Origin: Anaerotignum neopropionicum
GTDB lineage: Bacteria > Bacillota > Clostridia > Lachnospirales > Anaerotignaceae
DNA length: 61,152 nt
Direction of reading: 5' to 3'
Assembly (NCBI RefSeq): GCF_001571775.1
Contig: NZ_LRVM01000014.1
Location: forward strand, 1-61,152
This document shows, one piece after another, positions 17,338-26,399 of the stretch. A program made the position numbers and the translations under genes. The first letter of the stretch is position 1, and each line of letters starts with the position of its first letter. Under the pieces are notes generated by a model. The model was not told the origin of the DNA and did not search any database. It saw only the letters and a list, made by a program, of their open reading frames with translations.

Positions 17338-20300
17338 ATGGCTTCAGTAGAAAAAGAAAATCTGGAACGATTGTTAAATGCCATAAGAGAAGTGGCGGTA
17401 TTTGTGGTTTGTCAGGATACTCAAGAAATATTATTTTGCAACAATGAGGCAAAAAAACAAGAGGCGAATGAAACAGGTATAAAATTTAAAGATTTATGGG
17501 CAAATCAGTCTGCCCAATGGATGGAAGAAAATACAAACCATAAAGGGAATTATGTAACAACAATATTTGATGATACTACCAAGAGAATGATAAGAATGGC
17601 GGCAACAAATATACTATGGGGCGTGGAAAATGTGCCGGCTTTTGCTGTTATGCTTACGCCTATTATCTGCGGGAAGGATGGGACAAAGCTTTTTATTCTT
17701 TTTGAATATATAGATGTAATACTGTCAGAAGGCTATTTATATAGCTGCATGGTAAATTTAACCCAAAATGAATATCAAAACATACTACCAAATTTTTGCA
17801 GCAAAAGGGTGATTTTTTCTGGAAAAACCTATGATGAATTGACAGAATCTCTCAATCAAAGGGTACATCCCATTTACGATGGAGAGATCAAGGGGATTTA
17901 TGGTAAGGAACGGCTATTGCAGGACTATGCAATGGGAAAAAGAAGAATTAGCAGTGATTTCCTGCTTCAGGATGAAACAGGAGCATATCGCTGGGTCAGA
18001 GGTAACGTGGTGTTTCCGGAAAATACGGATACCTCGGATGTGATCGCAATGATGCTGTGGAAAGAAGTTGAAAAGGAAAACGATGTTGCACAGCAGCTGC
18101 TTTTGGAGCAAGAGGCTCTTTTTGACAGCTTGCCTGGGTATGTATTAAAAATAAGGATAGGCGATGAAATTGTGTTAATGGAAGCCAGTAAAACATTTTA
18201 TGAATTTTTTTATGAAACGGATGGAAATTTTCAAGTGGGGGATAATGTTTTATCGGAAGACAGAGAGTATGTAATAACAGAAATCAAAGAAAAGGGAAAG
18301 ATGGGACAGCCAATTACCTTTGAATGCCGTGTGTGCAACAAGGAAGGCAAACTCATTTGGGTGCAATGTGAGGGGAAATTGGTTGGGCACCAGATGGGAT
18401 GGCCAGTATATTTGCTGATATTGCTCAATATTACCACAATCAAGGAAGTTCAGGCACAGTTAATGCAAGAAAGAGAGCGATATCGTTTGGCGGTAGAAGA
18501 TATGGCGGTAGGATTTTTCGAATATTACGCCAAGGAAGATTTTTTGGTATATCATGGTACCCGAAGGGACGGGGTTGGCACACTGAAAATTCGGGATTTT
18601 ATAAAAAATATAAAGGAGCTGTCTTATTTTCCTGCGGAAACTGCTGAATTGATAGTAAAAATATTGCATGGTGAAAGCACAGGGGCGGAAATAGAGGTTT
18701 ATGTGAATCAGCATAAGCAAAAAGAATGGATTTTCTGTCAAGGAAACGCCATAGTTGAGAATGGGAGAGTAAAGAAGATTATAGGTACATTACGCTCCAT
18801 TGATGCCATGAAAAAGGAGCAGATTCGCGTAGAAAAAAAATTGCAGGCAGAGCAGAAGAAGCACCGAATGTCAAATCAAAGATTTCTTCAGGTGGTTAAT
18901 CAATTATACGATTTGATTATTGAAGTGGATATAAAAAGCAGAAAAACCTTTATTTGGAAGGATTCGAAGGACTATATTACGTTTAGTTCAACAGAGAAAA
19001 AGGTGTTTCATTTTCTAACCTCCGATTGCTTTAATTTAATTCATGACGAGTATCGTGAAGCGGCAAGGAAGAAATTTTCTGTATATTCTTTGGAGAAGGA
19101 ATTTCATAATGGGAAAAAAGAGGTTATGCTGGAGGTTCCTGTGCGAAGCAGTATGGGTGTTTATCGCTGGTATCGTATTCAGGTTCAGCTCATCGAGGGG
19201 GAACCGGATTCCACACGTGTTATGGTTTACTTTAAGGATATTGATGAGCAAAAATCACGAGAAGCCCAGCACCAAAACACCCTTAAGGATGCACTTAAGC
19301 TGGCGGAGCAGGCAAACGCGGCAAAAGGTGAATTTTTATCCCGTATGTCTCACGATATCAGAACGCCGCTGAATGCAATTATGGGCATGGCAGCCATTGC
19401 GCAGGCAAACTTGGAATGCAAGGAAAAAGCGGAGGATTGCTTGAAAAAAATCAATACTTCTTCCAAATATCTGCTGGCATTAATCAATGATATTTTGGAT
19501 ATGAGTAAAATTGAAGGAGGGAAAACAATTTTAAATATAAAGGAATTTGATATTCATGAATTGCTGTATGAGTCGGTGGTTTATGGTTATACCCAGGGAC
19601 AAATGAAGGAGCAGGAATTTTTGGTGCAGATTAAAGGAGAAAAAGAAGGAATTTTTGAAGGAGATTCCCTTAGAATCAGCCAGATATTAATCAATTTGCT
19701 GAGTAATGCCTTTAAATATACACCGTCAAAGGGGAAAATATCCTTAATCGCTGCGGTTGAAATTTTGGATGAAAGCCGAGTCTTGCTCCAAATAGAAGTT
19801 CAAGACAACGGAATAGGAATACAAAAGAGTTTTCTGAAAAAACTTTTTCTTCCCTTTGAACAGGGCAAGGGTGGGCTGGATGCCGGCGGAACAGGATTAG
19901 GCCTGGCAATTTCTCAAAATCTGGCGATGCTTATGGGCGGTCAGATTTTTGTTGAAAGTGAAGAGGACAAGGGAAGTGTTTTTCGTGTTGAGCTTCCTCT
20001 AAAAAGAAAGCTTGAAGCTGCCGTTTCTCCCATAGACAAAAAAATGCAAGAAGGACAGGCAGATATGAATTCAGCCGCTGAGGGGAGAAGGCTCCTTGGA
20101 AAATTTGAAAATACCAATGTTCTTTTAGCTGAGGATAACGAGATGAATGTGGAAATTGCAAAAACGCTATTGGAAATGTGTGATATTTCAGTTGATGTTG
20201 CAAGGAATGGACAGGAGTGCGTGGAGCTTTTTCGACAGTCCCAAGAAGGCTATTATCTTGCCATACTTATGGATATACAAATGCCGATTATGAATGGTTT

Positions 20301-20508
20301 TACTGCAACCAGAGAAATTCGTAAAATGAATCATAAGGATGCAAACAGCATTCCCATTATTGCGATGACAGCCAATGCGTATTCCTCGGATGTTGGGGAA
20401 TCCATGGCGGCAGGGATGACGAAGCATATTTTAAAGCCCATTGATATAAGTGTTTTATTCCATTTATTGAAGGAATACGAAAAGGCAAAAAAGGATATGG
20501 AACAATAG
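17338..20508 (+). CDS. Soluble hybrid sensor histidine kinase with PAS domains and receiver
   Basis: 1056 residues with no membrane segment or signal peptide, so it senses a cytosolic cue. The first 640 residues contain several PAS-like modules; PAC-type ends such as VYLLILLNITTIKEVQAQL and VMVYFKDIDEQKSREAQ can be seen. The kinase core has H672 in MSHDIRTPLNAIMG, an N box LINLLSNAFKYTP, DNGIGI and GGTGLGLAIS. A C-terminal receiver has its phosphoacceptor D979 in LMDIQMPIMNG and the Thr/Lys switch residues. No Hpt or output domain is encoded beside it, so the onward target is unknown. ATG 17338 has GAGAGGGG upstream. Confidence 0.9.
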   Translation: MASVEKENLERLLNAIREVAVFVVCQDTQEILFCNNEAKKQEANETGIKFKDLWANQSAQWMEENTNHKGNYVTTIFDDTTKRMIRMAATNILWGVENVPAFAVMLTPIICGKDGTKLFILFEYIDVILSEGYLYSCMVNLTQNEYQNILPNFCSKRVIFSGKTYDELTESLNQRVHPIYDGEIKGIYGKERLLQDYAMGKRRISSDFLLQDETGAYRWVRGNVVFPENTDTSDVIAMMLWKEVEKENDVAQQLLLEQEALFDSLPGYVLKIRIGDEIVLMEASKTFYEFFYETDGNFQVGDNVLSEDREYVITEIKEKGKMGQPITFECRVCNKEGKLIWVQCEGKLVGHQMGWPVYLLILLNITTIKEVQAQLMQERERYRLAVEDMAVGFFEYYAKEDFLVYHGTRRDGVGTLKIRDFIKNIKELSYFPAETAELIVKILHGESTGAEIEVYVNQHKQKEWIFCQGNAIVENGRVKKIIGTLRSIDAMKKEQIRVEKKLQAEQKKHRMSNQRFLQVVNQLYDLIIEVDIKSRKTFIWKDSKDYITFSSTEKKVFHFLTSDCFNLIHDEYREAARKKFSVYSLEKEFHNGKKEVMLEVPVRSSMGVYRWYRIQVQLIEGEPDSTRVMVYFKDIDEQKSREAQHQNTLKDALKLAEQANAAKGEFLSRMSHDIRTPLNAIMGMAAIAQANLECKEKAEDCLKKINTSSKYLLALINDILDMSKIEGGKTILNIKEFDIHELLYESVVYGYTQGQMKEQEFLVQIKGEKEGIFEGDSLRISQILINLLSNAFKYTPSKGKISLIAAVEILDESRVLLQIEVQDNGIGIQKSFLKKLFLPFEQGKGGLDAGGTGLGLAISQNLAMLMGGQIFVESEEDKGSVFRVELPLKRKLEAAVSPIDKKMQEGQADMNSAAEGRRLLGKFENTNVLLAEDNEMNVEIAKTLLEMCDISVDVARNGQECVELFRQSQEGYYLAILMDIQMPIMNGFTATREIRKMNHKDANSIPIIAMTANAYSSDVGESMAAGMTKHILKPIDISVLFHLLKEYEKAKKDMEQ

Positions 20509-20709
20509 AGTTGCTGTGAAATTTTGGCTTGCGGGGAGATTTGAAAACAGAGGGAATGGCTGGAACATTTCACGGTATACTTATTTTTTGCAAGTATTTA
20601 TGTTAAATTGTATTATAGAGAGAAAAAATGTAAAACTGTACTTTTTCCAATATTTTTTGTATAATGAAGAAAGACAGTTTATTCTGACCTATGCAATGGG
20701 GGACAACAA
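20509..20709 (+). promoter_or_regulatory. walR upstream region with a -10 element
   Basis: TATAAT at 20660-20665 is a good -10. The position 17 bp upstream (TGTACT) is a poor -35, which suggests an activated or weak promoter. No gene is seen. Confidence 0.45.
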
Positions 20710-21402
20710 ATGGATAAAAAAATACTTATTGTGGATGATGAAAAGAATATTGTTGAGATTATAGCGTTTAATTTAAAAAAAGAAGGCTACAAGATATTAA
20801 AAGCCGCCGATGGCGTGGATGGCGTAAAGCTTGCCCTGGAGGAAAATCCGGATTTGATTTTGCTGGACATCATGATGCCCAAAATGGATGGCTATGAGGC
20901 TTGTAAAAAAATTCGTGAAAAGAAAAATACACCTATCATTATGCTTACGGCGCGTGCGGAAGAAGTTGATAAGGTACTAGGACTGGAATTAGGTGCAGAT
21001 GATTATGTTACTAAGCCTTTTGGTGTGCGGGAGCTGATGGCAAGAGTGAAGGCGAATTTACGCCGTCAGGTTGTTCAAGAAGAAGCTGTTGCAGCGGAAA
21101 CAGACGGATGCGCATATGGCAGGCTGAACGTGAATTTGGAGCGCTATGAGGTTCGCAAGGACGATCGTGTTCTTGAGCTAACCCTGAGAGAGTTTGAGCT
21201 ATTGAAATTTCTTACCCAGCAAAAGGGACAGGTTTTTTCCAGAGAAACTCTTTTGGAAAAGGTTTGGGGTTATGAATATTTTGGCGATGTCCGTACGGTA
21301 GACGTTACGGTTCGTCGTTTACGGGAAAAATTGGAAGATGATCCGGGAAAGCCGGAATATATTTTAACCAAAAGAGGCGTAGGCTATTATTTTGATTGCT
21401 GA
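20710..21402 (+). CDS. walR: Response regulator of the WalR (YycF) type
   Basis: 230 residues, OmpR family. The receiver has the acidic pocket DDE at 9-11, phosphoacceptor D53 in LLDIMMP, and K102-type Lys in VTKPFG. The winged-helix DNA-binding domain covers about 133-230 (LTLREFELLKFL, VWGYEYFGDVRTVDVTVRRLREKLE, TKRGVGYYF). WalR controls cell-wall hydrolase and envelope genes in firmicutes. Assignment to WalR rather than PhoB rests on the neighbours walK, YycH/YycI-like genes and walJ. walK starts within a few bases. Confidence 0.88.
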   Translation: MDKKILIVDDEKNIVEIIAFNLKKEGYKILKAADGVDGVKLALEENPDLILLDIMMPKMDGYEACKKIREKKNTPIIMLTARAEEVDKVLGLELGADDYVTKPFGVRELMARVKANLRRQVVQEEAVAAETDGCAYGRLNVNLERYEVRKDDRVLELTLREFELLKFLTQQKGQVFSRETLLEKVWGYEYFGDVRTVDVTVRRLREKLEDDPGKPEYILTKRGVGYYFDC

Positions 21403-21413
21403 GGAAGACGAGG

Positions 21414-23201
21414 TTGGAGCCTTTGCGAAGTATTAAATGGAAGTTAATTATTATGTATCTTGGGCTCGTGCTGATTGTGATGATTGTCAGTGGCTCTTAT
21501 ATTTTGCTGAGCCTTAGAAATATTGAGATGGAAAAATCCAGAACGCAGCTGGAGCAATATGCAGAAAAAATTGACGAGCAGGTTATAGAGGATAACGATT
21601 CCCAGTATTTTCAAGAGAACTTACTCAGAGCGGTTACCAATGCGGTGGGGATTGAAGGGAATATTTTGGATGCCAATGGCAATACAATTGCATCCACCTC
21701 CGTTTTTCAAGAGCCTTATCCCGTTTATTCAGACCAGGCGATCATTGCCGCCATGAACGGAATTTCATCCTTTTCTTCGGGGAAAAAGAGTACGGATTCC
21801 TTTGGTCTGCTGAAGGAATGGATGAGCTACGCCGTGCCTATAGAAGGGACGGGGGACAACGAGTCATATATCATCTACACCCGTTTGGATGCGGGGGATA
21901 TGCGCTCAAGCTTGGATCAGACAACAAAAACCATTATCATTGCTGTTGCCATTTCCTTGTTTTTGGCGGTGATTATGGGGTATGTATTTGCACAAACGCT
22001 CACAGGCCCTATTTTGGCCTTGACAAAGGGCGCTAAAAGCATGGCGGAGGGCAACTTTGAGCAAAGCTTAAAGGTACGCAGCTCTGATGAAATTGGTCAG
22101 CTGACCAGCAGTTTTAATTACATGGCGTCTGAGTTGACCAAAAACATGTCGGAGATTTACCAGGAAAAAAATCGTTTGGAAATTTTGCTGCATAATATGA
22201 GTGACGGCGTGATTTCTTTTAATAAAGACGGGGAATTGATGCTAGCCAATACTGCCGCAACGGAAATGCTTGGGGTAGATAAGATAGAAATGGATTTTTC
22301 TACTTTTATTCGAAAGTATGATATTAATTCGGGGGTATATTTGGATATGGGCAGTGAGCCTTCCCAAAAGGTAGCCTTCCCTGTGGATAAGCATTTTATC
22401 AACGCAACCTTTACGCCATATTACAATGCTGCAGGGCAAATAGAGGGTGTGATTGTTGTTTTGCAAGATATTACGGAGCAAAAGAAGCTGGATGATATGC
22501 GCAAGGAATTTGTGGCCAATGTTTCCCATGAGCTTAGAACGCCATTAACAACGGTAAAAAGCTATACGGAAACCCTTATGGACGGCGCAATGGAGGACAA
22601 GGAAATTGCCATGGAATTTTTAGGCATTATTGACAGTGAAGCCGACAGAATGGCATTTTTAGTTCGAGATTTGCTTCAGCTTTCTCGCTTTGATAATAAG
22701 CAGGTGTGTCTGGACATTTGTGCAATTGAAATGAATGACTTTCTAGCTTTAACCGTAAAGCAAAACAAAATTCACGCAGAGGCTAAGCGACAGGAGCTGA
22801 CCTTCGAACCATACGAGAAACCGGTAATTATTCATGCGGATCGAGATCGTCTTGGTCAGGTTGTGAATAATATTGTTACAAATGCTATGAAATATAGCCT
22901 GGAGCAGGCCTCAATTAAAATTTACATCACGGAGGATGAAACCTATTATAAAATTTCCGTGAAGGATACGGGTATGGGAATTGCAAGGGAAGATTTGCCC
23001 CGTATTTTTGAGCGATTTTATCGTGTGGATAAAGCCAGAAGTCGCGCCATGGGAGGCACAGGCCTTGGTCTTGCCATTGCAAAAGAAATCATGGAAGGCC
23101 ACGGAGGAAGGCTGAGTGCAGAAAGCGAGTATGGAAAGGGAACAACCATGACCATGTGGTTTCCTAAAAAATTCACGACACAACCCTATACAGAAGTATA
23201 A
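21414..23201 (+). CDS. walK: Sensor histidine kinase of the WalK (YycG) type
   Basis: About 595 residues. Layout: a membrane segment at about 12-35, an extracellular sensor region of about 140 residues, a second membrane segment at about 172-195 (IIIAVAISLFLAVIMGYVFA), HAMP, a PAS domain (about 245-350), HisKA with H372 in VSHELRTPLTTVKSY, and the ATPase domain with NIVTNAMKYS, DTGMGI and GGTGLGLAIAKE. This order matches WalK. The start is uncertain: TTG 21414 has GAGGAAG upstream, while TTG 21423 and 21396 are alternatives. It is translated in tandem with walR. Confidence 0.87.
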   Translation: MEPLRSIKWKLIIMYLGLVLIVMIVSGSYILLSLRNIEMEKSRTQLEQYAEKIDEQVIEDNDSQYFQENLLRAVTNAVGIEGNILDANGNTIASTSVFQEPYPVYSDQAIIAAMNGISSFSSGKKSTDSFGLLKEWMSYAVPIEGTGDNESYIIYTRLDAGDMRSSLDQTTKTIIIAVAISLFLAVIMGYVFAQTLTGPILALTKGAKSMAEGNFEQSLKVRSSDEIGQLTSSFNYMASELTKNMSEIYQEKNRLEILLHNMSDGVISFNKDGELMLANTAATEMLGVDKIEMDFSTFIRKYDINSGVYLDMGSEPSQKVAFPVDKHFINATFTPYYNAAGQIEGVIVVLQDITEQKKLDDMRKEFVANVSHELRTPLTTVKSYTETLMDGAMEDKEIAMEFLGIIDSEADRMAFLVRDLLQLSRFDNKQVCLDICAIEMNDFLALTVKQNKIHAEAKRQELTFEPYEKPVIIHADRDRLGQVVNNIVTNAMKYSLEQASIKIYITEDETYYKISVKDTGMGIAREDLPRIFERFYRVDKARSRAMGGTGLGLAIAKEIMEGHGGRLSAESEYGKGTTMTMWFPKKFTTQPYTEV

Positions 23202-23258
23202 TAGCCTTTTCCTGCAAAAAAACCGCTTATTTTGCATAGGAAAAAGTTGTTATAAAAC

Positions 23259-23302
23259 TGTAAGCACGTTGTAACATGAATGTAATATTTCTATTGTATA
23301 AT
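23259..23302 (+). promoter_or_regulatory. Candidate WalR operator (three half-sites) and promoter
   Basis: TGTAAG (23259), TGTAAC (23270) and TGTAAT (23281) are direct repeats exactly 11 bp apart. This fits the published WalR consensus of two TGTWAH half-sites separated by 5 bp, with one mismatch and an extra half-site. TATAAT (23297-23302) follows without a good -35, as expected for an activator-dependent promoter of the OmpR/PhoB class. Confidence 0.72.
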
Positions 23303-23351
23303 AATAACGCAACTATAATTATTTTGTACAATGGAATGGAGGTGGTCGGGA

Positions 23352-23813
23352 ATGAAACGGAGAATTTTGAGTTTCACAATGTTTTTTATTGTGTTATTGT
23401 TTTCTATTTCGCCCGTGTGCGCCTTTGCTGATGAGATAAATAATCCTGTGCCGTTATCAATTACCAGTGGCTTGAATGAGAATGAGGAAGGGCAGGAAGC
23501 TACGTTTGATGATTCTCGTATGGTTTACGGAGAAACCGTACCCTTTGCTGATATTACAGTAACGATTTGTCGCAGGGATGGGGAAGGAATCATGCTTGAG
23601 GATTATCGTAACGATTTCGAAGTGGGTTCTTTGGGTATTTTTAGTATGACGCTTCCTTTGAAGCTGGGAACAAATTATATTGAGATAATGGTTTCCGGCG
23701 ACGACTATGACGAAGCGGTGTATATCTATGAATTGAAAAGAAAACCTCAGGCAGTGAAGGATGAATTAAAAAGCATGATTGCTTTACCCGGCTTATTGCC
23801 AAAATTCAAATAA
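23352..23813 (+). CDS. Small secreted protein in the wal locus, unknown family
   Basis: 153 residues. It starts with a clear signal peptide: MKRR, a hydrophobic core (about 8-24), then a likely cleavage after CAFA before DEINN. The mature part is acidic and looks like a single beta-rich domain; residues 50-125 alternate hydrophobic strands and contain GTNYIEIMVSG, reminiscent of bacterial Ig-like or PEGA-type folds, but no family is claimed. GGAGGTGG precedes the ATG at 23352. It follows the candidate WalR operator and is followed after 27 bp by the YycH-like gene, so it may act with the WalK sensor outside the membrane. Confidence 0.78.
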   Translation: MKRRILSFTMFFIVLLFSISPVCAFADEINNPVPLSITSGLNENEEGQEATFDDSRMVYGETVPFADITVTICRRDGEGIMLEDYRNDFEVGSLGIFSMTLPLKLGTNYIEIMVSGDDYDEAVYIYELKRKPQAVKDELKSMIALPGLLPKFK

Positions 23814-23840
23814 AAATTAGAGAAAAAGCGGTGGGATCAA

Positions 23841-25253
23841 ATGAAATTATACAAAATCACGAATTTTGTCATTGTTGCTTTGGTCATAGCTGCGGTTTAT
23901 CAAACAGGAGAGTTATGGCTTGAAGGAACATCAAGTCATAACTTTTTTAATTTGATGGTAAATGGAGAATCTCTTTTTGGCAAACAGGCGGATGGGGATG
24001 TTCTTTTGGCGACCCGCTATGCTGTGGGTGAGGGGAAAGGTGCATTTTCCGTATATTATCCCGATGAAATAGGGACAAGCAGTCTTTTGCAGGAGGCAAA
24101 TGGTGTTTTAAATGAAATTTTATCGGAAAAGGATAACCAAGTGGACTTTTTGACTGCCGATTGGAAGGAAATTCTTGGGAAACGCTGCATGGTAATGCAG
24201 TATGATTTTATGGTATCGGCCGATGAATATTTAAGCCAATACAAACGAGCGAAAAATAGCGACAAAATGGATTCCTTCGATTATATTACAATCCTTCCTT
24301 CCAGACGCCCGGGGGAGGAGAGCAAGGCTTATTTTGTAAATTCAAAAACCAACGAAAGTGTATGCTACACCACAAATAAAAGCCAGTCCGCATCGGATTT
24401 TTATGATAAACTGGTGACCAATGATGATGAAATGACATACATTTCCACAGGGCAGAAAACAGGAACCTCTGTCATTTGGCGAAATTTATTTTTGCCCCAG
24501 TGGGCGCAGTTGCCCTATCGTTATTGCAGCTTACGGGAGTTTGCGGCATTTGAAAAAGATGGCGTATTGAGTCGTGTTGATATGGAAAATGCGGTAAAAG
24601 GCTTTTTTCGAAATTTTTCTGTGGACTGGAGCACGAAGGATGAAAGCGGTGATTTTATTTTTAGTGACAGCCAAACGGTAATTAAATATTTTTCCAATAC
24701 CCGGGTTTTGGATTATTACAGCTATGGGGCCTACGGAAATGATACCAATAATACAGGGCTTCTTGAGGGGTATCAGATTTGCTGTAATTTTTTGGAGAAT
24801 GACACATCCTTGACCACAGATGTTTTTCTGGCGGATATTGAAAAAAAGAGCAATGAAACAATATATTATTTTGATTATGCTGTCAACGATTTGCCTGTCA
24901 ATCTATCCGTGGCCATGCAGGAAAAAATCGGGAGCAGCCATGCAATAGAGGTTACCGTACGAAACCAAAGGGTGAAAAAATATCACCGATATGTGGTAAA
25001 TTATGAAGCTGTAAGTACGCCGGACATGGAGTTGGATGTTCAGTTTATTGATGCGCTGGATGATGCCAATAAAACCTATCAGGAAACTGTGGAGGAAAAG
25101 GTGATTTCGGATGTAAGAAATATTTCCTTGGGTTATTATGTGGATTTGACAGGGAATATAGACTTAAAGTGGTTTATTACATTATATGACTACTTGTTTG
25201 TAACCGACACCTACGCAGATCCTGCTGCAGAGATGAGTCATATTTCTCAGTAG
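23841..25253 (+). CDS. YycH-like membrane-anchored protein
   Basis: 470 residues. One N-terminal membrane segment (about 8-26) is followed by a large extracytoplasmic region. The place between walK and a YycI-like gene, the topology and the length match YycH, which with YycI restrains WalK in B. subtilis. Direct motif similarity to YycH is weak to my eye, so the name is positional. The C-terminus (about 420-455) has no second membrane segment. AAGCGGTGGG lies ahead of the ATG. Confidence 0.65.
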   Translation: MKLYKITNFVIVALVIAAVYQTGELWLEGTSSHNFFNLMVNGESLFGKQADGDVLLATRYAVGEGKGAFSVYYPDEIGTSSLLQEANGVLNEILSEKDNQVDFLTADWKEILGKRCMVMQYDFMVSADEYLSQYKRAKNSDKMDSFDYITILPSRRPGEESKAYFVNSKTNESVCYTTNKSQSASDFYDKLVTNDDEMTYISTGQKTGTSVIWRNLFLPQWAQLPYRYCSLREFAAFEKDGVLSRVDMENAVKGFFRNFSVDWSTKDESGDFIFSDSQTVIKYFSNTRVLDYYSYGAYGNDTNNTGLLEGYQICCNFLENDTSLTTDVFLADIEKKSNETIYYFDYAVNDLPVNLSVAMQEKIGSSHAIEVTVRNQRVKKYHRYVVNYEAVSTPDMELDVQFIDALDDANKTYQETVEEKVISDVRNISLGYYVDLTGNIDLKWFITLYDYLFVTDTYADPAAEMSHISQ

Positions 25254-25298
25254 AAAAATGGATGTAGAAAAAATGGGAATTAGAAAGGAGGCGGGGTC

Positions 25299-26162
25299 GT
25301 GGAATGGGCAGGAGCTAAGCGCTTTGTGATTATTTTGCTACTTATTTTGAATGTAGTGTTGGCTGGGTTAAATATACAGCAAAAACGGGATAATACCATG
25401 ACCGCTGCCCAGGAAAAGGCGATTTTTGAGGTTTTGTCCCGAAATGGAATCTCGTTATATACAGATTTAAAAATTGATGCAAAGCCCATGTATCGATTGG
25501 AGGCAAAGGTTCCTTCTTATAATAAGGAGGACTTGGAGGCCGCTATTTTTAATGGAGAAAAAACCAAGGTAACGATTGGTACAAAAACAGTATATAAAAC
25601 AGAGAGTAAAACGCTTACGCTGGAGTGGGATCGGGGGAGCTTTACGGATGAAATCGTTGAAAAGGGCTTGGCAGGCTTGACGAAGGAAGATGCAATCAAA
25701 GTGGCACAACGGAAAATGGAACAAATGGCGGCGGTTTTTGGACAGTTTGAGTCTTGTTATTCATACAAAGAAGAAGATGGGTGGCGGGTTGACTTTTGCT
25801 CTGTATATAAGGATGAAGCAATTTTTTCCAATTATTTTTCTGTTTTTGTGTCTGCCAAGGGGATTTATCAGCTGGATTTTACCTATTGTGAAATAACAGG
25901 TATGAGTCAGGAAAAGAAGGATATTTGCATGATTGATGAGGCATTAATGACTTTTATGCGGGAATGGAACCAACGAGAGGATAGCAATGGTGTGGCAATA
26001 CAACGCCTTGAGCTTGGGTATGACTTAATGGAGCAAGGCAATGCGGCGGTGGGGACAGGCTTATATTTGGAGCCTTGCTATCGCATTTACTTGATGGAAG
26101 ACAGCCAGCCTTATCTGGTAAATGCATACACTTGCCAAATTGTAAAAAAGGATGTAAAATAA
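25299..26162 (+). CDS. yycI: YycI-like WalK-modulating protein
   Basis: 287 residues. The start MEWAGAKRFVIILLLILNVVL is very like YycI proteins, which begin with a short MDW..K segment followed by one membrane helix. The rest is extracytoplasmic and of the YycI/YycH mixed alpha-beta type. YycI binds WalK at the membrane and dampens it in B. subtilis. GTG at 25299 follows AAAGGAGG by 7 bp. A terminator follows directly, ending the accessory wal unit. Confidence 0.75.
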   Translation: MEWAGAKRFVIILLLILNVVLAGLNIQQKRDNTMTAAQEKAIFEVLSRNGISLYTDLKIDAKPMYRLEAKVPSYNKEDLEAAIFNGEKTKVTIGTKTVYKTESKTLTLEWDRGSFTDEIVEKGLAGLTKEDAIKVAQRKMEQMAAVFGQFESCYSYKEEDGWRVDFCSVYKDEAIFSNYFSVFVSAKGIYQLDFTYCEITGMSQEKKDICMIDEALMTFMREWNQREDSNGVAIQRLELGYDLMEQGNAAVGTGLYLEPCYRIYLMEDSQPYLVNAYTCQIVKKDVK

Positions 26163-26171
26163 GCGAATCAC

Positions 26172-26196
26172 AAAAAAAGGCTTAGGCCTTTTTTCT
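26172..26196 (+). terminator. Terminator after yycI
   Basis: AAAAAAAGGC-ttag-GCCTTTTTTC. Confidence 0.88.
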
Positions 26197-26276
26197 TTCT
26201 GCGTAAAAGGAGATAAGAATAATTGATTATTAAATTTGTCAAGCGGGAAAAAATACTTTCCTCAGTGGCTTTTTCA

Positions 26277-26285
26277 TGATATAAT
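26277..26285 (+). promoter_or_regulatory. Extended -10 promoter of murA
   Basis: TGATATAAT is an extended -10, with a weak TTTCCT 17 bp further upstream. Confidence 0.6.
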
Positions 26286-26399
26286 TCGAATGGTTAGGGC
26301 GACAACGGATAATAGTAGGTTGAGAGTAAGAAAGACAAGCCCGGCTTTCGTGTACAAAGGGAGTGTCCTTTGGCAATTCATTGGAAGGATGAACGTTTA

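Noticed and set aside
20630-20643. TGTAAA/TGTACT pair ahead of walR as an autoregulatory site
   Set aside because: The half-sites are only 8 bp apart, which does not fit the WalR consensus.
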